Shown: piece by piece, positions 10,217-19,420 of the stretch
Layout: the number at the start of each line of letters is the position of its first letter
Numbering within the stretch: the first letter of the stretch is position 1
Assembly: GCA_963773875.1 (NCBI GenBank)
Contig: CAVZCV010000018.1
Coordinates: forward strand, 62,001-126,000
Length of the DNA: 64,000 nt
Reading direction: 5' to 3'
DNA from: CAVTYH01 sp963773875
Lineage (GTDB): Bacteria; Planctomycetota; Planctomycetia; Pirellulales; JADZDJ01
Made by a program: the position numbers and the translations under genes
Notes under the pieces: model-generated
The model's database searches: none
What the model saw: only the letters and a program-made list of their open reading frames with translations
Told to the model about the DNA's origin: nothing

Positions 10217-10542
10217 CTCCGAGACAGAAGAGTTCGCTGGACGAACCCTAGGCGGTTGGAATGTCATGGGCGGGATGGAGGAAAGGCGGGCGCAATCCGA
10301 GCATCGCAATTCCCCCGACAGTCACACGATCGACCGGCGGATTCAGTATAGCAGGTTTCGAGGGTATCAACATCCTATTTTGCGAATGGCAAATTGCAGA
10401 TTCCAAGTGCTGGATTGATGGTCAACTTTGACCCATAATTCTGTCTAGAAACCACGCGATGCCGATCAAAGTGGGGGATACTTTGGTGGATCGCTCGTCC
10501 GGCTATGACTTTCCCACCTTTGCTCCTGCGAGCCATATCCCC
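10217..10542. other. Divergent intergenic region, no gene seen
   Basis: About 325 bases between the DUF1592 gene (minus) and the GH31 gene (plus). It must hold promoters for both, but I see no convincing -35/-10 pair, hairpin or repeat. Short open frames here are not supported. Confidence 0.5.
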
Positions 10543-12762
10543 ATGAAATCCACTGCATTCGGTTGTCTAGTTGTTCTGACAATTGGGTTTTCATCCATCC
10601 CCGGAAGTGCCAGTGCTGACGTTTCGTTTCGCCCCAGTGGCCAGCACGGCGTGCGCATCACTCTGAGTGACGACGAATCGAAAATTAAGTTGAATCCGGC
10701 CCTAGTGGAGCAGAAGCTCCCCGAGGCAGCATGGACGACAAAGCCTGGGAGTGAAATCAAGAAATCGAAGGTCGGACAGTTCCAGGTGAGCGTCGGCGGC
10801 AGCCCCCTGACGGTGCGAGTGGAAAATGCTGACGGCAAGCTCGTGCAAGAATTGCAGTTTGCCGACGACGGCAGCATTTCGTTCCCGCTTGGTGACGCGC
10901 CGATCTTGGGCCTTGGCGAAGGGGCCGATCAGTTCGATCGCCGCGGCGCGAACTATCGGAACATCAACGGGCAGCGCGATCGATTGGCGACGCTCGGAAC
11001 GCGAATTTATTCGCCCATCTTACTGGGAACGAATGGTTGGGCGCTGTTTTTTGCTTCGCCGTACTTGCCGGAACCGGGGCAGCGACCGAAAGCCGGCATC
11101 GATCTCTCGGGTGACCGCGGCGTATTTAATCCGCCGCCCGGAAACACGGGCGGCGTCGATCTCTTCGTGATCGATGCGCACCAGCCCGCCGATGCCTTGA
11201 GCGAAATCGCTCGGCTGACTGGACCGGCCGCGATGCCGCCGAAATGGGCGCTGGGCTATATGCAATCGCACCGCACGCTTGCGACGGAGAAAGACATGCT
11301 CGACGAAGCAAAGCTATTTCGCGATCGCAATTTGCCGTGCGACGCCATGATCTACCTTGGCACCGACTTCTGCCCACGCGGTTGGAACAATGGTCACGAC
11401 ACGTTCGAGTTCAACAAGAAAGTGTTTTCGCGCACGCCGGCGGAATTCTTGAAAGACATGCACGATATGAAAATGCACGTCGCATTGCACATTGTGCCGC
11501 AGGCGGCGCTGCCCGATGGGCATGTTTTGTATCGCACATTGCACGGCAGCATTCCGGCGGCCGAGGAAGAGGATGTCGATGCAACGCATATCGCCCCGTA
11601 CTGGAAACGGCACAAAGAATTATTCGATGCCGGCGTCGACGGTTGGTGGCCCGACGAAGGCGATTGGCTCGATGTGCCCAGCCGGATTGCGCGGCACCGC
11701 ATGTACTATGAAGGACCGCTTTCCGATCGTCCTAATGTGCGGCCTTGGGATCTGCAGCGCAACGGGTACATTGGCATTGGTCGCTGGGGCGGCTGGGTCT
11801 GGTCGGGCGATGTCCAATCGACGTGGAAAACGCTGCAAGAACATGTGAAGATTGGCCAGAATTCCTCGCTTAGCGTTTCGCCATATTGGGGCAGCGACAT
11901 CGGCGGGTTCTATCCCACGCCGGCGAAAGAATACACCGGCGAACTTTACACACGGTGGTTCCAGTTCGCCACGTTTTGCCCATCGTTCCGTTCGCATGGC
12001 CGGACCTGGCACTTGCACACGCCGTACGGCTGGAACACCGGCGAGACGGGGCCGATTGAATCGCGTCCGCCGCCCGATGAATCGGAATTGCATAATCCGG
12101 ATGTCGAGCCGATTTGCCGCGAGTATTTGAATCTTCGCTATCAGCTGATGCCCTACACGTACACCATCACGCGCGAAGCTCACGACACCGGCGTGCCGAT
12201 GATGCGCGCGATGTGGTTGCATTATTCGAGCGATCCGGAAGCGGTGAAGCGCGGAGATCAATACCTGTGGGGCCGCGATTTGCTGATCGCGCCGGTTGTG
12301 GAAAAAGCGGCGACGAGCCGCGAAGTCTACTTGCCCGCGGGCGATTGGTACGATTGGTGGACCGGCGAGAAATCGACCGGTGGCAAAGTGGTGAAACGCG
12401 AGGTGGATTTGAAGACGATGCCGATTTACGTGCGCGCCGGCGCGATCATTCCAGTCGATCCGGTGCGGCAGTACATCGACGAGCCTGTCAAAGAACCAAC
12501 CACGCTACGAATTTACCCCGGCGCCGACGGCAACTTCGTGCTCTACGACGACGACGGCAACAGCCTCGACTATTTGAAAGACGGCGGCGTGTGGACGGCC
12601 TTTAAGTGGAACGATGCCGCGAAGTCATTGAACATTTCGCTCGACAAACGAACACAGAGACCGCCGGCTGAGCGCGAATTCAACCTGCTGCTCTTGCCGA
12701 GTGGCGAACACAAAACCGTGAAGTTTTCGAAGGACCCGTTGGAAGTTCGATTCGGGTCGTAA
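10543..12762 (+). CDS. Glycoside hydrolase family 31, secreted
   Basis: A 739-residue exported retaining alpha-glycosidase. After a signal peptide (MKSTAFGCLVVLTIGFSSIPGSASA) come the N-terminal beta domain, the catalytic barrel and C-terminal beta domains. The nucleophile is D371 in WWPDEGDW and the acid/base is D423 in WSGDVQSTW; SPYWGSDIGGF and RWFQFATFCPSFRSHG are also GH31 blocks. Members act as alpha-glucosidases or alpha-xylosidases; the motif does not fix the substrate. The ATG at 10543 was preferred because it begins the signal peptide. Placed among xylan and pectin genes. Confidence 0.9.
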   Translation: MKSTAFGCLVVLTIGFSSIPGSASADVSFRPSGQHGVRITLSDDESKIKLNPALVEQKLPEAAWTTKPGSEIKKSKVGQFQVSVGGSPLTVRVENADGKLVQELQFADDGSISFPLGDAPILGLGEGADQFDRRGANYRNINGQRDRLATLGTRIYSPILLGTNGWALFFASPYLPEPGQRPKAGIDLSGDRGVFNPPPGNTGGVDLFVIDAHQPADALSEIARLTGPAAMPPKWALGYMQSHRTLATEKDMLDEAKLFRDRNLPCDAMIYLGTDFCPRGWNNGHDTFEFNKKVFSRTPAEFLKDMHDMKMHVALHIVPQAALPDGHVLYRTLHGSIPAAEEEDVDATHIAPYWKRHKELFDAGVDGWWPDEGDWLDVPSRIARHRMYYEGPLSDRPNVRPWDLQRNGYIGIGRWGGWVWSGDVQSTWKTLQEHVKIGQNSSLSVSPYWGSDIGGFYPTPAKEYTGELYTRWFQFATFCPSFRSHGRTWHLHTPYGWNTGETGPIESRPPPDESELHNPDVEPICREYLNLRYQLMPYTYTITREAHDTGVPMMRAMWLHYSSDPEAVKRGDQYLWGRDLLIAPVVEKAATSREVYLPAGDWYDWWTGEKSTGGKVVKREVDLKTMPIYVRAGAIIPVDPVRQYIDEPVKEPTTLRIYPGADGNFVLYDDDGNSLDYLKDGGVWTAFKWNDAAKSLNISLDKRTQRPPAEREFNLLLLPSGEHKTVKFSKDPLEVRFGS

Positions 12763-12841
12763 GCCTTCGATTTTTTCACTTGGCACTTTCGGAATTTTCG
12801 CGAATACCCCGACGAATTCGCGCTACTGAAAAGTGGCAGTG

Positions 12842-12867
12842 AAAAACTCGCCTCGGTCGGCGCAATA
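12842..12867 (-). terminator. Possible terminator of the boxA-type ncRNA, copy A
   Basis: On the minus strand CGCC-GACCGA-GGCG is followed by AG and TTTTT. The stem is only four pairs, so it is a weak candidate. It sits where the similarity to the second ncRNA copy ends. Confidence 0.35.
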
Positions 12868-13228
12868 TTCTTCGAGAAAAACACGCGTCATTTGGTCCCA
12901 ATCCCAAAAATCGCGTTTCAGAGTGAAATAACTCCCATCCGCTTTTCAGCCTGTGTAGGCGTTTTTGCCAATTTCGGGCCGAGTTATTTCACAGTTATTT
13001 CACTCCTTGTCTTTGGGCCCCAAATCGCCCGAGAATTCTCGAGCGATTTGGAAGCAGTTCTTTCACCCGCTCACAGCGGCGAGTACCTGGGTGTCTTGGT
13101 CGTCTGAGTTCCTAGCCGCCAACGCAGCGCGCAGACCGCAAGACACCCAGGCCCGCAGGCGCCTGGACACTTTTGCTTACGCTCAATTGTCAAAGACCGA
13201 GTCACGGAGCCCATACTCTCCTACAGAC
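12843..13228 (-). ncRNA. Candidate structured non-coding RNA with boxA-like motif, copy A
   Basis: This intergenic stretch resembles 52400-52804 over nearly its whole length. It starts about 7 bases after a good minus-strand -10 box, then shows TCTTTGACAA (13187-13196), a short hairpin CCAGGC/GCCTGG (about 13150-13169), a 13-bp stem CCTGGGTGTCTTG / CAAGACACCCAGG (13139-13151 with 13085-13097), and a stem AGTGAAATAACT-type / AGTTATTTCACT with an internal hairpin GGC-AAAAAC-GCC and the shared word CCTACACAGG. Stems are kept in the other copy by paired changes. No plausible protein frame is shared. It lies downstream of the small membrane protein gene and converges on the GH31 gene. Function unknown. 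Confidence 0.6.
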
Positions 13229-13234
13229 AGAAGT

Positions 13235-13263
13235 ATAATAGTGGACATGCGACTCGAAGTCAA
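13235..13263 (-). promoter_or_regulatory. Sigma-70-type promoter of ncRNA copy A
   Basis: On the minus strand TTGACT (13263-13258), 17 bases, TATTAT (13240-13235). Spacing and hexamers are near consensus. The matching promoter of copy B has the same 17-base spacing although the spacer sequences differ. Confidence 0.6.
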
Positions 13264-13363
13264 GGACTTTTATGGGCCACGCTAAAATATTTTTAGGAAC
13301 CGTTTAGTGCGTGGTCAGGGCAGTACACAAAAGGCCCTGTTTTCCCCGCTGGTACACCTCGAT

Positions 13364-13639
13364 TTACAGCAACGTCAACCGCCAGGCGACGAACACGGCC
13401 GATTGCAGCAGGGTGACGGCGGCGGCGCCGAAGCAAATGGCGGTGGCCCAGCTGCTGCGCTGCGAGGAATAGCGGATCGTGGCGGCGGCGGCCAGGCTGC
13501 CAACCAGCCAATGGAATGCAACCCAGCCAGGACTGGCGCGGGTAAACGAATGGCGATTGGCGATGGCCACTAAAATCGTCAGTTCAATGGCCACCAGCGC
13601 AATCATAAAAAACACGTGCTGGAGACCGAACCGCGGCAT
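13364..13639 (-). CDS. Small hypothetical membrane protein
   Basis: A 91-residue protein with three hydrophobic segments (about 6-26, 38-58, 66-88). It has no recognised family signature. A GGTGAG stretch precedes the ATG. It follows the CE15 gene by 65 bases on the same strand and may be cotranscribed. Moderate confidence that it is a real gene. Confidence 0.5.
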   Translation of the reverse strand: MPRFGLQHVFFMIALVAIELTILVAIANRHSFTRASPGWVAFHWLVGSLAAAATIRYSSQRSSWATAICFGAAAVTLLQSAVFVAWRLTLL

Positions 13640-13703
13640 GTCGATGTTTACTCACCTTCAGAGTTTCGGCCATCGAGTTCGCCAGAGCGAATCCGCGGAC
13701 GAA

Positions 13704-15064
13704 TTATTTTGCCGCCGCTTCTTTGAAATGCCGCTCCGCAAAATCGAGGAAGGCTTTCCAATCGGCCGGCACCGCCATGTGGCCTTGCGAGTGATAATGG
13801 AAACCCAGATCGCCTGTGATGACCGGGTGATCCAATTCCGGCACATCGGTCACACCTAAGTCTTTGCCGCCGAGCAAGCGATAGACCGGCCCGGCCGCCA
13901 CCATCGAAAGGAATTCGCCTTTGGGGTCGGACCATTGATCGGACAGCCCACCGTTCACATAAACGGGCCGCGGCGCGGAGAGTGCGATGAGCATGTGCTG
14001 GTCGACGGGCAGTTCGTTCCAGCGGCCGGCCCATTTTTGCAAGTTGCCGGCAAACTGCCAGGGGAAGTTCTGCGCCATGTCGTCGAGCGTTTCGCCCCAA
14101 TCGCGGCGGATGAGAGCGGCGCCCATCTCGCCGGAGACGGCGGAGAACACGGCGGCCACGCGTGGATCCTGCGCCGGCCCAGAGCACGGTTTTGCCAAGG
14201 CGCGAAACGCCGGTGATGGTAATTTGCTTCGGGTTCACGGCTTTGTCGGTTTCCAAATAGTCGATGACGCGGCTGATGCCCCAGGCCCAGGCGCTTGATG
14301 CTGCCCCACTCATCGGGCGCCGGTTTGTCTTGACCCTCTTTCAGCGTCAATCCGATGACGCCTTGCTTGTATGAATTCGCGCGATCGGGCTGCACTTCGG
14401 TGTAATCGAATTTCGCATAGCCCCAGCCGCGGCCCATGAGTTCTGCGATGGGATCGAACGCAGCACGCGGTGGGCCTTTCGCGGCTTTCGCGCCACCGGC
14501 GGGAAAGTTGAACGATATGCTCAACAGCAACGGCACCGGACCTTTGGCATTGGCCGGCAGATATTCCGTCAAGTTGATTTTCGGCCCATCGGGCTTATCG
14601 CCGATGCGTCCGACAACGTGCTTGATGATGCCTGCGCCATGGCTATCGGCAGCATCGCCGTTAACCGTTTCGGTTACTTCCCAAGTGACTTTGGGAGCGC
14701 TGGCCGGCACGCGGCCGTAAATTTCGTTTTCGTAGAACTTCAAAATTTCCGGCCGGCGGACTTTCAACCACATGTCGGCGCTGGTCACTGGCTTGCCGTC
14801 ATTTGTCACCAGCGGACCGGGCAGCGTGTATGGCGGAATTTTGTCTTCGCTGTAGTTGGAAACGTGGCCAGTGGCTTTGGCCAAGCGAATTGGGTTGCCT
14901 TTCGCATCTTTCTTGGCATCCAACAGCGGGACATTGTCGGCATTGCCCTTACTGCCAGGCGCGGGCAGTTTCGCATTGTCGGAATCTGCGGCAGTCTGTG
15001 CGAGGACGATCGTTGCAGTTGCAATAAGCATCGCTACACTGATGACGCCAGCTGTGGCTCGCAT
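13704..15064 (-). CDS. Glucuronoyl esterase (CE15), secreted, with two frameshifts
   Basis: A carbohydrate esterase that would cleave ester links between lignin and glucuronate side chains of xylan. Three frames join into one protein: residues from the signal peptide (MRATAGVISVAMLIATATIVLA) to PAPDEWGSI; then SAWAWGISRVIDYLETDKAVNPK and the nucleophile motif GVSRLGKT; then QDPRVAAVFSAVSGEMG, LPVDQHMLIALSAPRPVYV, SDQWSDPKGEF and the catalytic His in HSQGHMAV. The breaks are at 14291-14296 (one extra base) and 14171-14174 (probably two missing), both at GCGC. The nucleophile motif has Val where many members have Cys (GCSRxGK). Fits the glucuronoarabinoxylan theme. Confidence 0.85.
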
Positions 15065-15148
15065 GGGAATGCTCCAATGTGGGTGGGCGATGAAGGGCAG
15101 AATCGCCTCGTCAGTCTAGTGCGTTCCGACTCGAAAATCGAGGATTTG

Positions 15149-16402
15149 ATGTTTTCACGCCGCTGGTCGATTGCGATTCTGGTGACCGCGGCCATTGCCA
15201 TCAGCTATTTCGACCGCCAAACGCTGCCGGTGGCGGTCGATGCGATGCGCAAGGACTTTGATATTTCCGACGGGGCGTTTAGCCGGCTGAATTCCGCTTT
15301 TCTGTTTGCCTATGCACTGATGTACCTTGGCGGCGGGCGATTGGTCGATGCGTTGGGAACCCGGCGCGGCTTTTTTATCGTGATGGTCGGCTGGTCGATC
15401 GCCTGCGCCAGTCATGGGCTTGCCGACGGTTTGATTTTCTTGGGAGTGTGCCGCTTTCTGCTGGGCTTGGGCGAAGGAGGCGGAATTCCGGCCGCGACGA
15501 AAGCCGTGGCCGAATGGTTTCCGGTGAGGGAACGTTCGGCGGCAATCGGGCTATTCAATGCGGGAACGGCAGTCGGAGCCGTGGCGGCAGCGCCAGTAGT
15601 GGCCTTCATCATCTCGATTGCCAATTGGCGCTGGGCGTTTCTATTTGCCGGTGGGCTCGGACTGCTATGGACCGTGTGGTGGCTGTGGCAATATCAGCCG
15701 GCGGCCGAAGATCCGCGGCTCTCGCCCGAGGAACGCGAAGAAATTAAAGAAGTGTTCGAGCAGCCGCAGGCGTCTACAGTTGGCAGCAGATGGCTCGATC
15801 TGTTGAAGTTGCCGCAAGTGTGGGGTTTAGTTCTGGCGAAAGGACTTAGCGATGCAGCCTGGTTTTATTACTCGCAGTGGCTGCCGAAATACTTGTACGA
15901 TGTGCATCACTTCGTCACGAAAGACGTTGGCTATTACGGCTGGATCCCCTATGCCGCATCGGGCGTTGGCAGTTTGCTGGGAGGCGGTTTTTCCGCTTGG
16001 CTGCTCACGCGAGGCTACTCTATCAACTTTTCGCGCAAGCTGGCCCTGGGCTTGAGCGCCGCGTGCATGCCGTGGGTGTTTTTGGTGACGCGCTTGCCAG
16101 TGAATTGGGCGATCGTGCTTTTCAGCCTGGCGTTTTTTGGTCAGCAGTCTTGGTCCACGCTGGTGATGACGCTGCCGGTCGACATGTTCCCGCGGCGACT
16201 GGTGGGCAGCGTGGCGGGCATGGTCGGTTTCGGCGGCGCCATGGGGGGTGTCATTTTCAATTTAGTGGCCGGCGGCTTGCTCGATCAATTCGGGCGCGAA
16301 CGCGGCTATGTCATCGTGTTCGCGCTCACGAGTTCGTTTCACATCATCGCGTTTCTGCTGATTCTGGCAACGTGCCGGCGGATTAAGCCGATCGACGTTT
16401 AG
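15149..16402 (+). CDS. MFS transporter, hexuronate/galactarate-type
   Basis: A 417-residue twelve-helix major facilitator. The N-terminal half has FDRQTLPVAVDAMRKDF, typical of the anion:cation symporter (ExuT/GarP-like) branch, and the loop-2 motif GGRLVDALGTRRG. Helices 3-6 and 7-12 are visible as hydrophobic runs. The ATG at 15149 is preceded by GAGGA; the open frame upstream of it lies over the CE15 gene and is not coding. It probably imports a hexuronate or related sugar acid released by the nearby esterases and glycosidases. Its stop overlaps the stop of the convergent gene at 16399. Confidence 0.85.
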   Translation: MFSRRWSIAILVTAAIAISYFDRQTLPVAVDAMRKDFDISDGAFSRLNSAFLFAYALMYLGGGRLVDALGTRRGFFIVMVGWSIACASHGLADGLIFLGVCRFLLGLGEGGGIPAATKAVAEWFPVRERSAAIGLFNAGTAVGAVAAAPVVAFIISIANWRWAFLFAGGLGLLWTVWWLWQYQPAAEDPRLSPEEREEIKEVFEQPQASTVGSRWLDLLKLPQVWGLVLAKGLSDAAWFYYSQWLPKYLYDVHHFVTKDVGYYGWIPYAASGVGSLLGGGFSAWLLTRGYSINFSRKLALGLSAACMPWVFLVTRLPVNWAIVLFSLAFFGQQSWSTLVMTLPVDMFPRRLVGSVAGMVGFGGAMGGVIFNLVAGGLLDQFGRERGYVIVFALTSSFHIIAFLLILATCRRIKPIDV

Positions 16403-18060
16403 TGCTTATAGCGCCAGTCTTGATGACCATCGTACAGCATCGTTTCTTCCACGAGCGTAAACAGCTCGGGATCGTACGCTTTCAATATTTCGCGAGTGGA
16501 AATCGGACGCTCTGCGCCCAAAGGCGGATAACCGGCGCCAGCGGCGTCGAAGTATGCCGCCACTCCGGCAGCCCAGTAATTTCCGCGATCTTGCGCCGCC
16601 GGCGTGCCTATCCAAAGACCTTTGCCGGTCGCATCGTCGAACAGCTTTCGTAGTTTCAGATCAAAATTCACATCCAGCCGTTTGATGGGCTCGGGGCCCT
16701 TGTTCCAAATGAGCCGCTGTTCGTATTGCTGGGAATTGCGGCCCACGGTGTCGAACTTTGGATCGGCTTCGCGCGTGGCCGTGGCGGTGTAAGCCGCTTT
16801 GGCGAGACCGCGCACCACGAGCGATTCGCCGGCACACGGATCGCCCGGACCACCCGTTACGTTCTCTTCCGGCACAACGATTAACTTTTTATCGGGGGTG
16901 GAATCGAAATAGCGGACGTTATCGAAACCAGTTTCGTTTTTGGAGTCTTTGAAATCTGGCAAGTCGGCTAAATGTTCTCCCGGCGCAAGCACCACCAGCT
17001 TGGCGTTGTCGTTAATCAGCGCTTTCAAAATATCGTGCCGATAAGCGAACATTTTGCGGATGGTGTCGTTTGCCTTGAGCAGCGCTTCATCGCTTACCTT
17101 CGGCGATCCGACCACCGGAAATTCGCGGGCCCACGTGAACTTGGTGTAATACGGATCGATCTTGAATCGCGCAGGCGGGGCAATGACGCTGGGCTGTTTG
17201 CGGAGTGGCGTGTAGCGCCAATCGTTTTCTGGCGTGAGATTAAACGTCGTGCGCACCAGCTCGTAACCGACCGGATCATAATCCTTGAGCTGTTCACGCG
17301 TCGCGACCGCCGCATGATTCCAATTGTTGATGCGATTCGTGTCGAAGTACGATTGGCAAATCTCGGCCCAATATTCGTTCACATTGGAACCAGCGTAGGC
17401 GTATTTCCAAAGGCCGGAATCCACGGCATGTTGGTAGGTTTGGGCAAGTCGGCCCGGATTACGCCGACTGCCCCATGTCGGATCAATCCGTTGCAGCGCT
17501 GAATCGATCGTGTGGCAAAACTCGTGCACGCCAATGCTTTCGTCGTCGTAGCGGTCGACCGGCAAGTTCAACAGGTTCTCTTCGCCGAAGCTGGTGATGT
17601 CGAACCCGCCGGTGCCACGCACGCGTTCGTTTTGAAACGTGGGGTTCGAAGTCCGTCGATACTCCGGCATATCGGTGTAAACCTGATCTTTGCCGATGAT
17701 GATGAGCCGCGTGCCGTTATCGGCCATCGCCTGAATGACATCGGGCCGGCCGGCGAGCATGTGCGTGACAATTTCGTACGTGCGTTGCAGGGCTTCATCG
17801 GCCACCTCGCCGGAGGCGGAGCAAGGCAGGCCGCGGATATCGATGTACTTTTTGTAGAATGCCCGCGCGGCATCGCGATCGTTCGCGCGGACTTTCTCGA
17901 AGTACGATTCCGGCGGCGCGGTCACCGCTGGGGTATCGTGTTGGGAAGTTGAAGTTGCAGAGTTTGCGGCCGTACTGTTCGTATCTGCGGCGAAACTTTT
18001 GGTGGCAAATATGAGCGAGAAGCAGACCGCGGCAATCCAAAGCTCCAAAGCGCGTTTCAT
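16399..18060 (-). CDS. Secreted protein of two tandem metallopeptidase-like domains, second one degenerate
   Basis: A 553-residue exported protein (signal MKRALELWIAAVCFSLIFATKSFA). Two halves can be aligned by eye: the first has LAGRPDVIQAMADNGTRLIIIGKDQVYTDMPEY, the second FAYRHDILKALINDNAKLVVLAPGEHLADLPDF. The first carries HEFCH (H179, E180, H183), an HEXXH zinc motif, and a later NEYWAEICQSYFD that could give the third ligand. In the second half the equivalent place reads LVVRGLAKAAY and NYWAAGVAAYFD, so zinc binding looks lost. I infer a zinc-dependent hydrolase with a pseudo-enzyme repeat; substrate unknown. It stands alone between convergent MFS and the dehydrogenase. Confidence 0.7.
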   Translation of the reverse strand: MKRALELWIAAVCFSLIFATKSFAADTNSTAANSATSTSQHDTPAVTAPPESYFEKVRANDRDAARAFYKKYIDIRGLPCSASGEVADEALQRTYEIVTHMLAGRPDVIQAMADNGTRLIIIGKDQVYTDMPEYRRTSNPTFQNERVRGTGGFDITSFGEENLLNLPVDRYDDESIGVHEFCHTIDSALQRIDPTWGSRRNPGRLAQTYQHAVDSGLWKYAYAGSNVNEYWAEICQSYFDTNRINNWNHAAVATREQLKDYDPVGYELVRTTFNLTPENDWRYTPLRKQPSVIAPPARFKIDPYYTKFTWAREFPVVGSPKVSDEALLKANDTIRKMFAYRHDILKALINDNAKLVVLAPGEHLADLPDFKDSKNETGFDNVRYFDSTPDKKLIVVPEENVTGGPGDPCAGESLVVRGLAKAAYTATATREADPKFDTVGRNSQQYEQRLIWNKGPEPIKRLDVNFDLKLRKLFDDATGKGLWIGTPAAQDRGNYWAAGVAAYFDAAGAGYPPLGAERPISTREILKAYDPELFTLVEETMLYDGHQDWRYKH

Positions 18061-18170
18061 CTGGGGCACCTCGATGGAAATGGCCCCCCGGCCGCAATGG
18101 ATCGTCGTTTCCGGCCGCGCGAATGTCAATCTGCTGGCTGGATTATTTTTGCCAGCGCCCGAAGCTTGCA

Positions 18171-19250
18171 TCAACTGTTGACGATTGCTTCGCAAACCAG
18201 GTCGCCAACCTGGCTCGTAGAAAAGCCCATTTTGCCCGCCGATTGGCTTTTCATTTTGGTGCCGGTCACAGAACGCACGGCTTTCATGATGCGCGTGGCA
18301 GCCTTCGGTTGGCCGCTGTGTTCCAAGAGCATGGCCATAGCCCCGACGGCCGCGATGGGATTGATGACGCCTTGCCCGGTATATTTCGGCGCACTGCCGC
18401 CCATCGGTTCGTACATGCTGACGCCGCCGGGATCTGGATTGATGTTCCCGCCGGCCGCCACGCCCAGGCCGCCTTGGATCATGGCGCCAAGATCTGTGAT
18501 GATGTCGCCGAACATGTTGGTCGTCACGATGACGTCGTAGTATTCCGGCGTCTTGACCATCCACATGCAGCAGGCATCGACGTGGTTGTAATCGGCCTTC
18601 ACGTCCGGATATTGCTTCGCCACGTCCTGAAAAGCGCGCCACCATAAATCGTGCCCGAACGTGAGCACATTGGTTTTCGCAACCAGCGTGAGCATTTTGC
18701 CTTTGGGATTATTCCGCTTGCGCGTGTATTCAAACGCCCAGCGAATGCAACGCTCGCAGCCTTTTCGCGTGTAGACTGCCGCTTGGGTTGCGACTTCATC
18801 GGGCGTGTTCTTTTTCAAGAATCCGCCAATGCCGCAGTACAAGTCTTCCGTATTTTCTCGGACCACGACGAAATCGATGTCCTTTGGCTCTTTGCCGGCC
18901 AGTGGTGTTTCCACGCCCGGGAATAACTGCACAGGCCGCAGATTGATGTACTGATCGAGTTCAAACCGCAGGGCCAGGAGCAAGCCCTTTTCGATGACTC
19001 CAGGAGCGACATCGGGATGCCCGACGGCGCCAAGAAACACTGCGTTGAATTTGCGGAGCTCGTCTGCGCCCCCCTTGGGCAGCGTTTCGCCGGATTTCAA
19101 ATAACGCTCGCAGCCCCAATCGAAGTGCGTCGTTTCGTACTTGAAATTTTCAAGTGGTGCGATGCAGTTGAGGATTTTCAGCGCTTCTGCAGTAACTTCC
19201 GGCCCGGTGCCGTCTCCGGGAATGACGGCCAGCTTAAGATTGTTGCTCAT
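18171..19250 (-). CDS. Isocitrate/isopropylmalate dehydrogenase family protein
   Basis: A 359-residue NAD(P)-dependent beta-decarboxylating dehydrogenase. The start LKLAVIPGDGTGPEV, the loop VVRENTEDLYCGIGG, the Lys region LVAKTNVL and the Asp-rich metal site VTTNMFGDIITDLGAMIQGGLG are family landmarks, as is the nucleotide site EPMGGSAPKYTGQGVINPIA. ENTEDLYCGIGG is closer to isocitrate, homoisocitrate or tartrate/malate dehydrogenases than to classical LeuB, so the substrate is not settled. The ATG at 19250 was chosen over an upstream in-frame start. No other leucine genes are nearby. Confidence 0.8.
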   Translation of the reverse strand: MSNNLKLAVIPGDGTGPEVTAEALKILNCIAPLENFKYETTHFDWGCERYLKSGETLPKGGADELRKFNAVFLGAVGHPDVAPGVIEKGLLLALRFELDQYINLRPVQLFPGVETPLAGKEPKDIDFVVVRENTEDLYCGIGGFLKKNTPDEVATQAAVYTRKGCERCIRWAFEYTRKRNNPKGKMLTLVAKTNVLTFGHDLWWRAFQDVAKQYPDVKADYNHVDACCMWMVKTPEYYDVIVTTNMFGDIITDLGAMIQGGLGVAAGGNINPDPGGVSMYEPMGGSAPKYTGQGVINPIAAVGAMAMLLEHSGQPKAATRIMKAVRSVTGTKMKSQSAGKMGFSTSQVGDLVCEAIVNS

Positions 19251-19337
19251 TCGATTGGGGCGCGGCGACTCCGCGCTAATGTGGCGCAAAGACGCGATTT
19301 TATCGGCGCAAGAAAGCGCTCACAAGGCGCGACAAGG

Positions 19338-19420
19338 AAGGACCTTTTGTCCCTCGTCCCTTGACCATCGCGGATGTGTCGTCGATCAAAACAAAGGACC
19401 AAGGACAGAAGACCAAGGAC
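19338..19420. repeat. Imperfect palindrome with stuttering arms
   Basis: The left arm (19338-19366) reads GGACCTTTTGTCCCTCGTCCCTTGACC in two overlapping parts, and the right arm (19391-19420) is built of AAGGACC / AAGGAC words. Each arm repeats its own 7-9 base word, and the arms are roughly complementary. It lies between two minus-strand genes. One of several such elements in the window (see 44684, 57025, 63062). Confidence 0.5.

Noticed and set aside
12892..13107. A 71-codon plus-strand frame in the ncRNA A region
   Set aside because: It is not kept in copy B, has no ribosome-binding site, and the stems with compensatory changes explain the conservation better.
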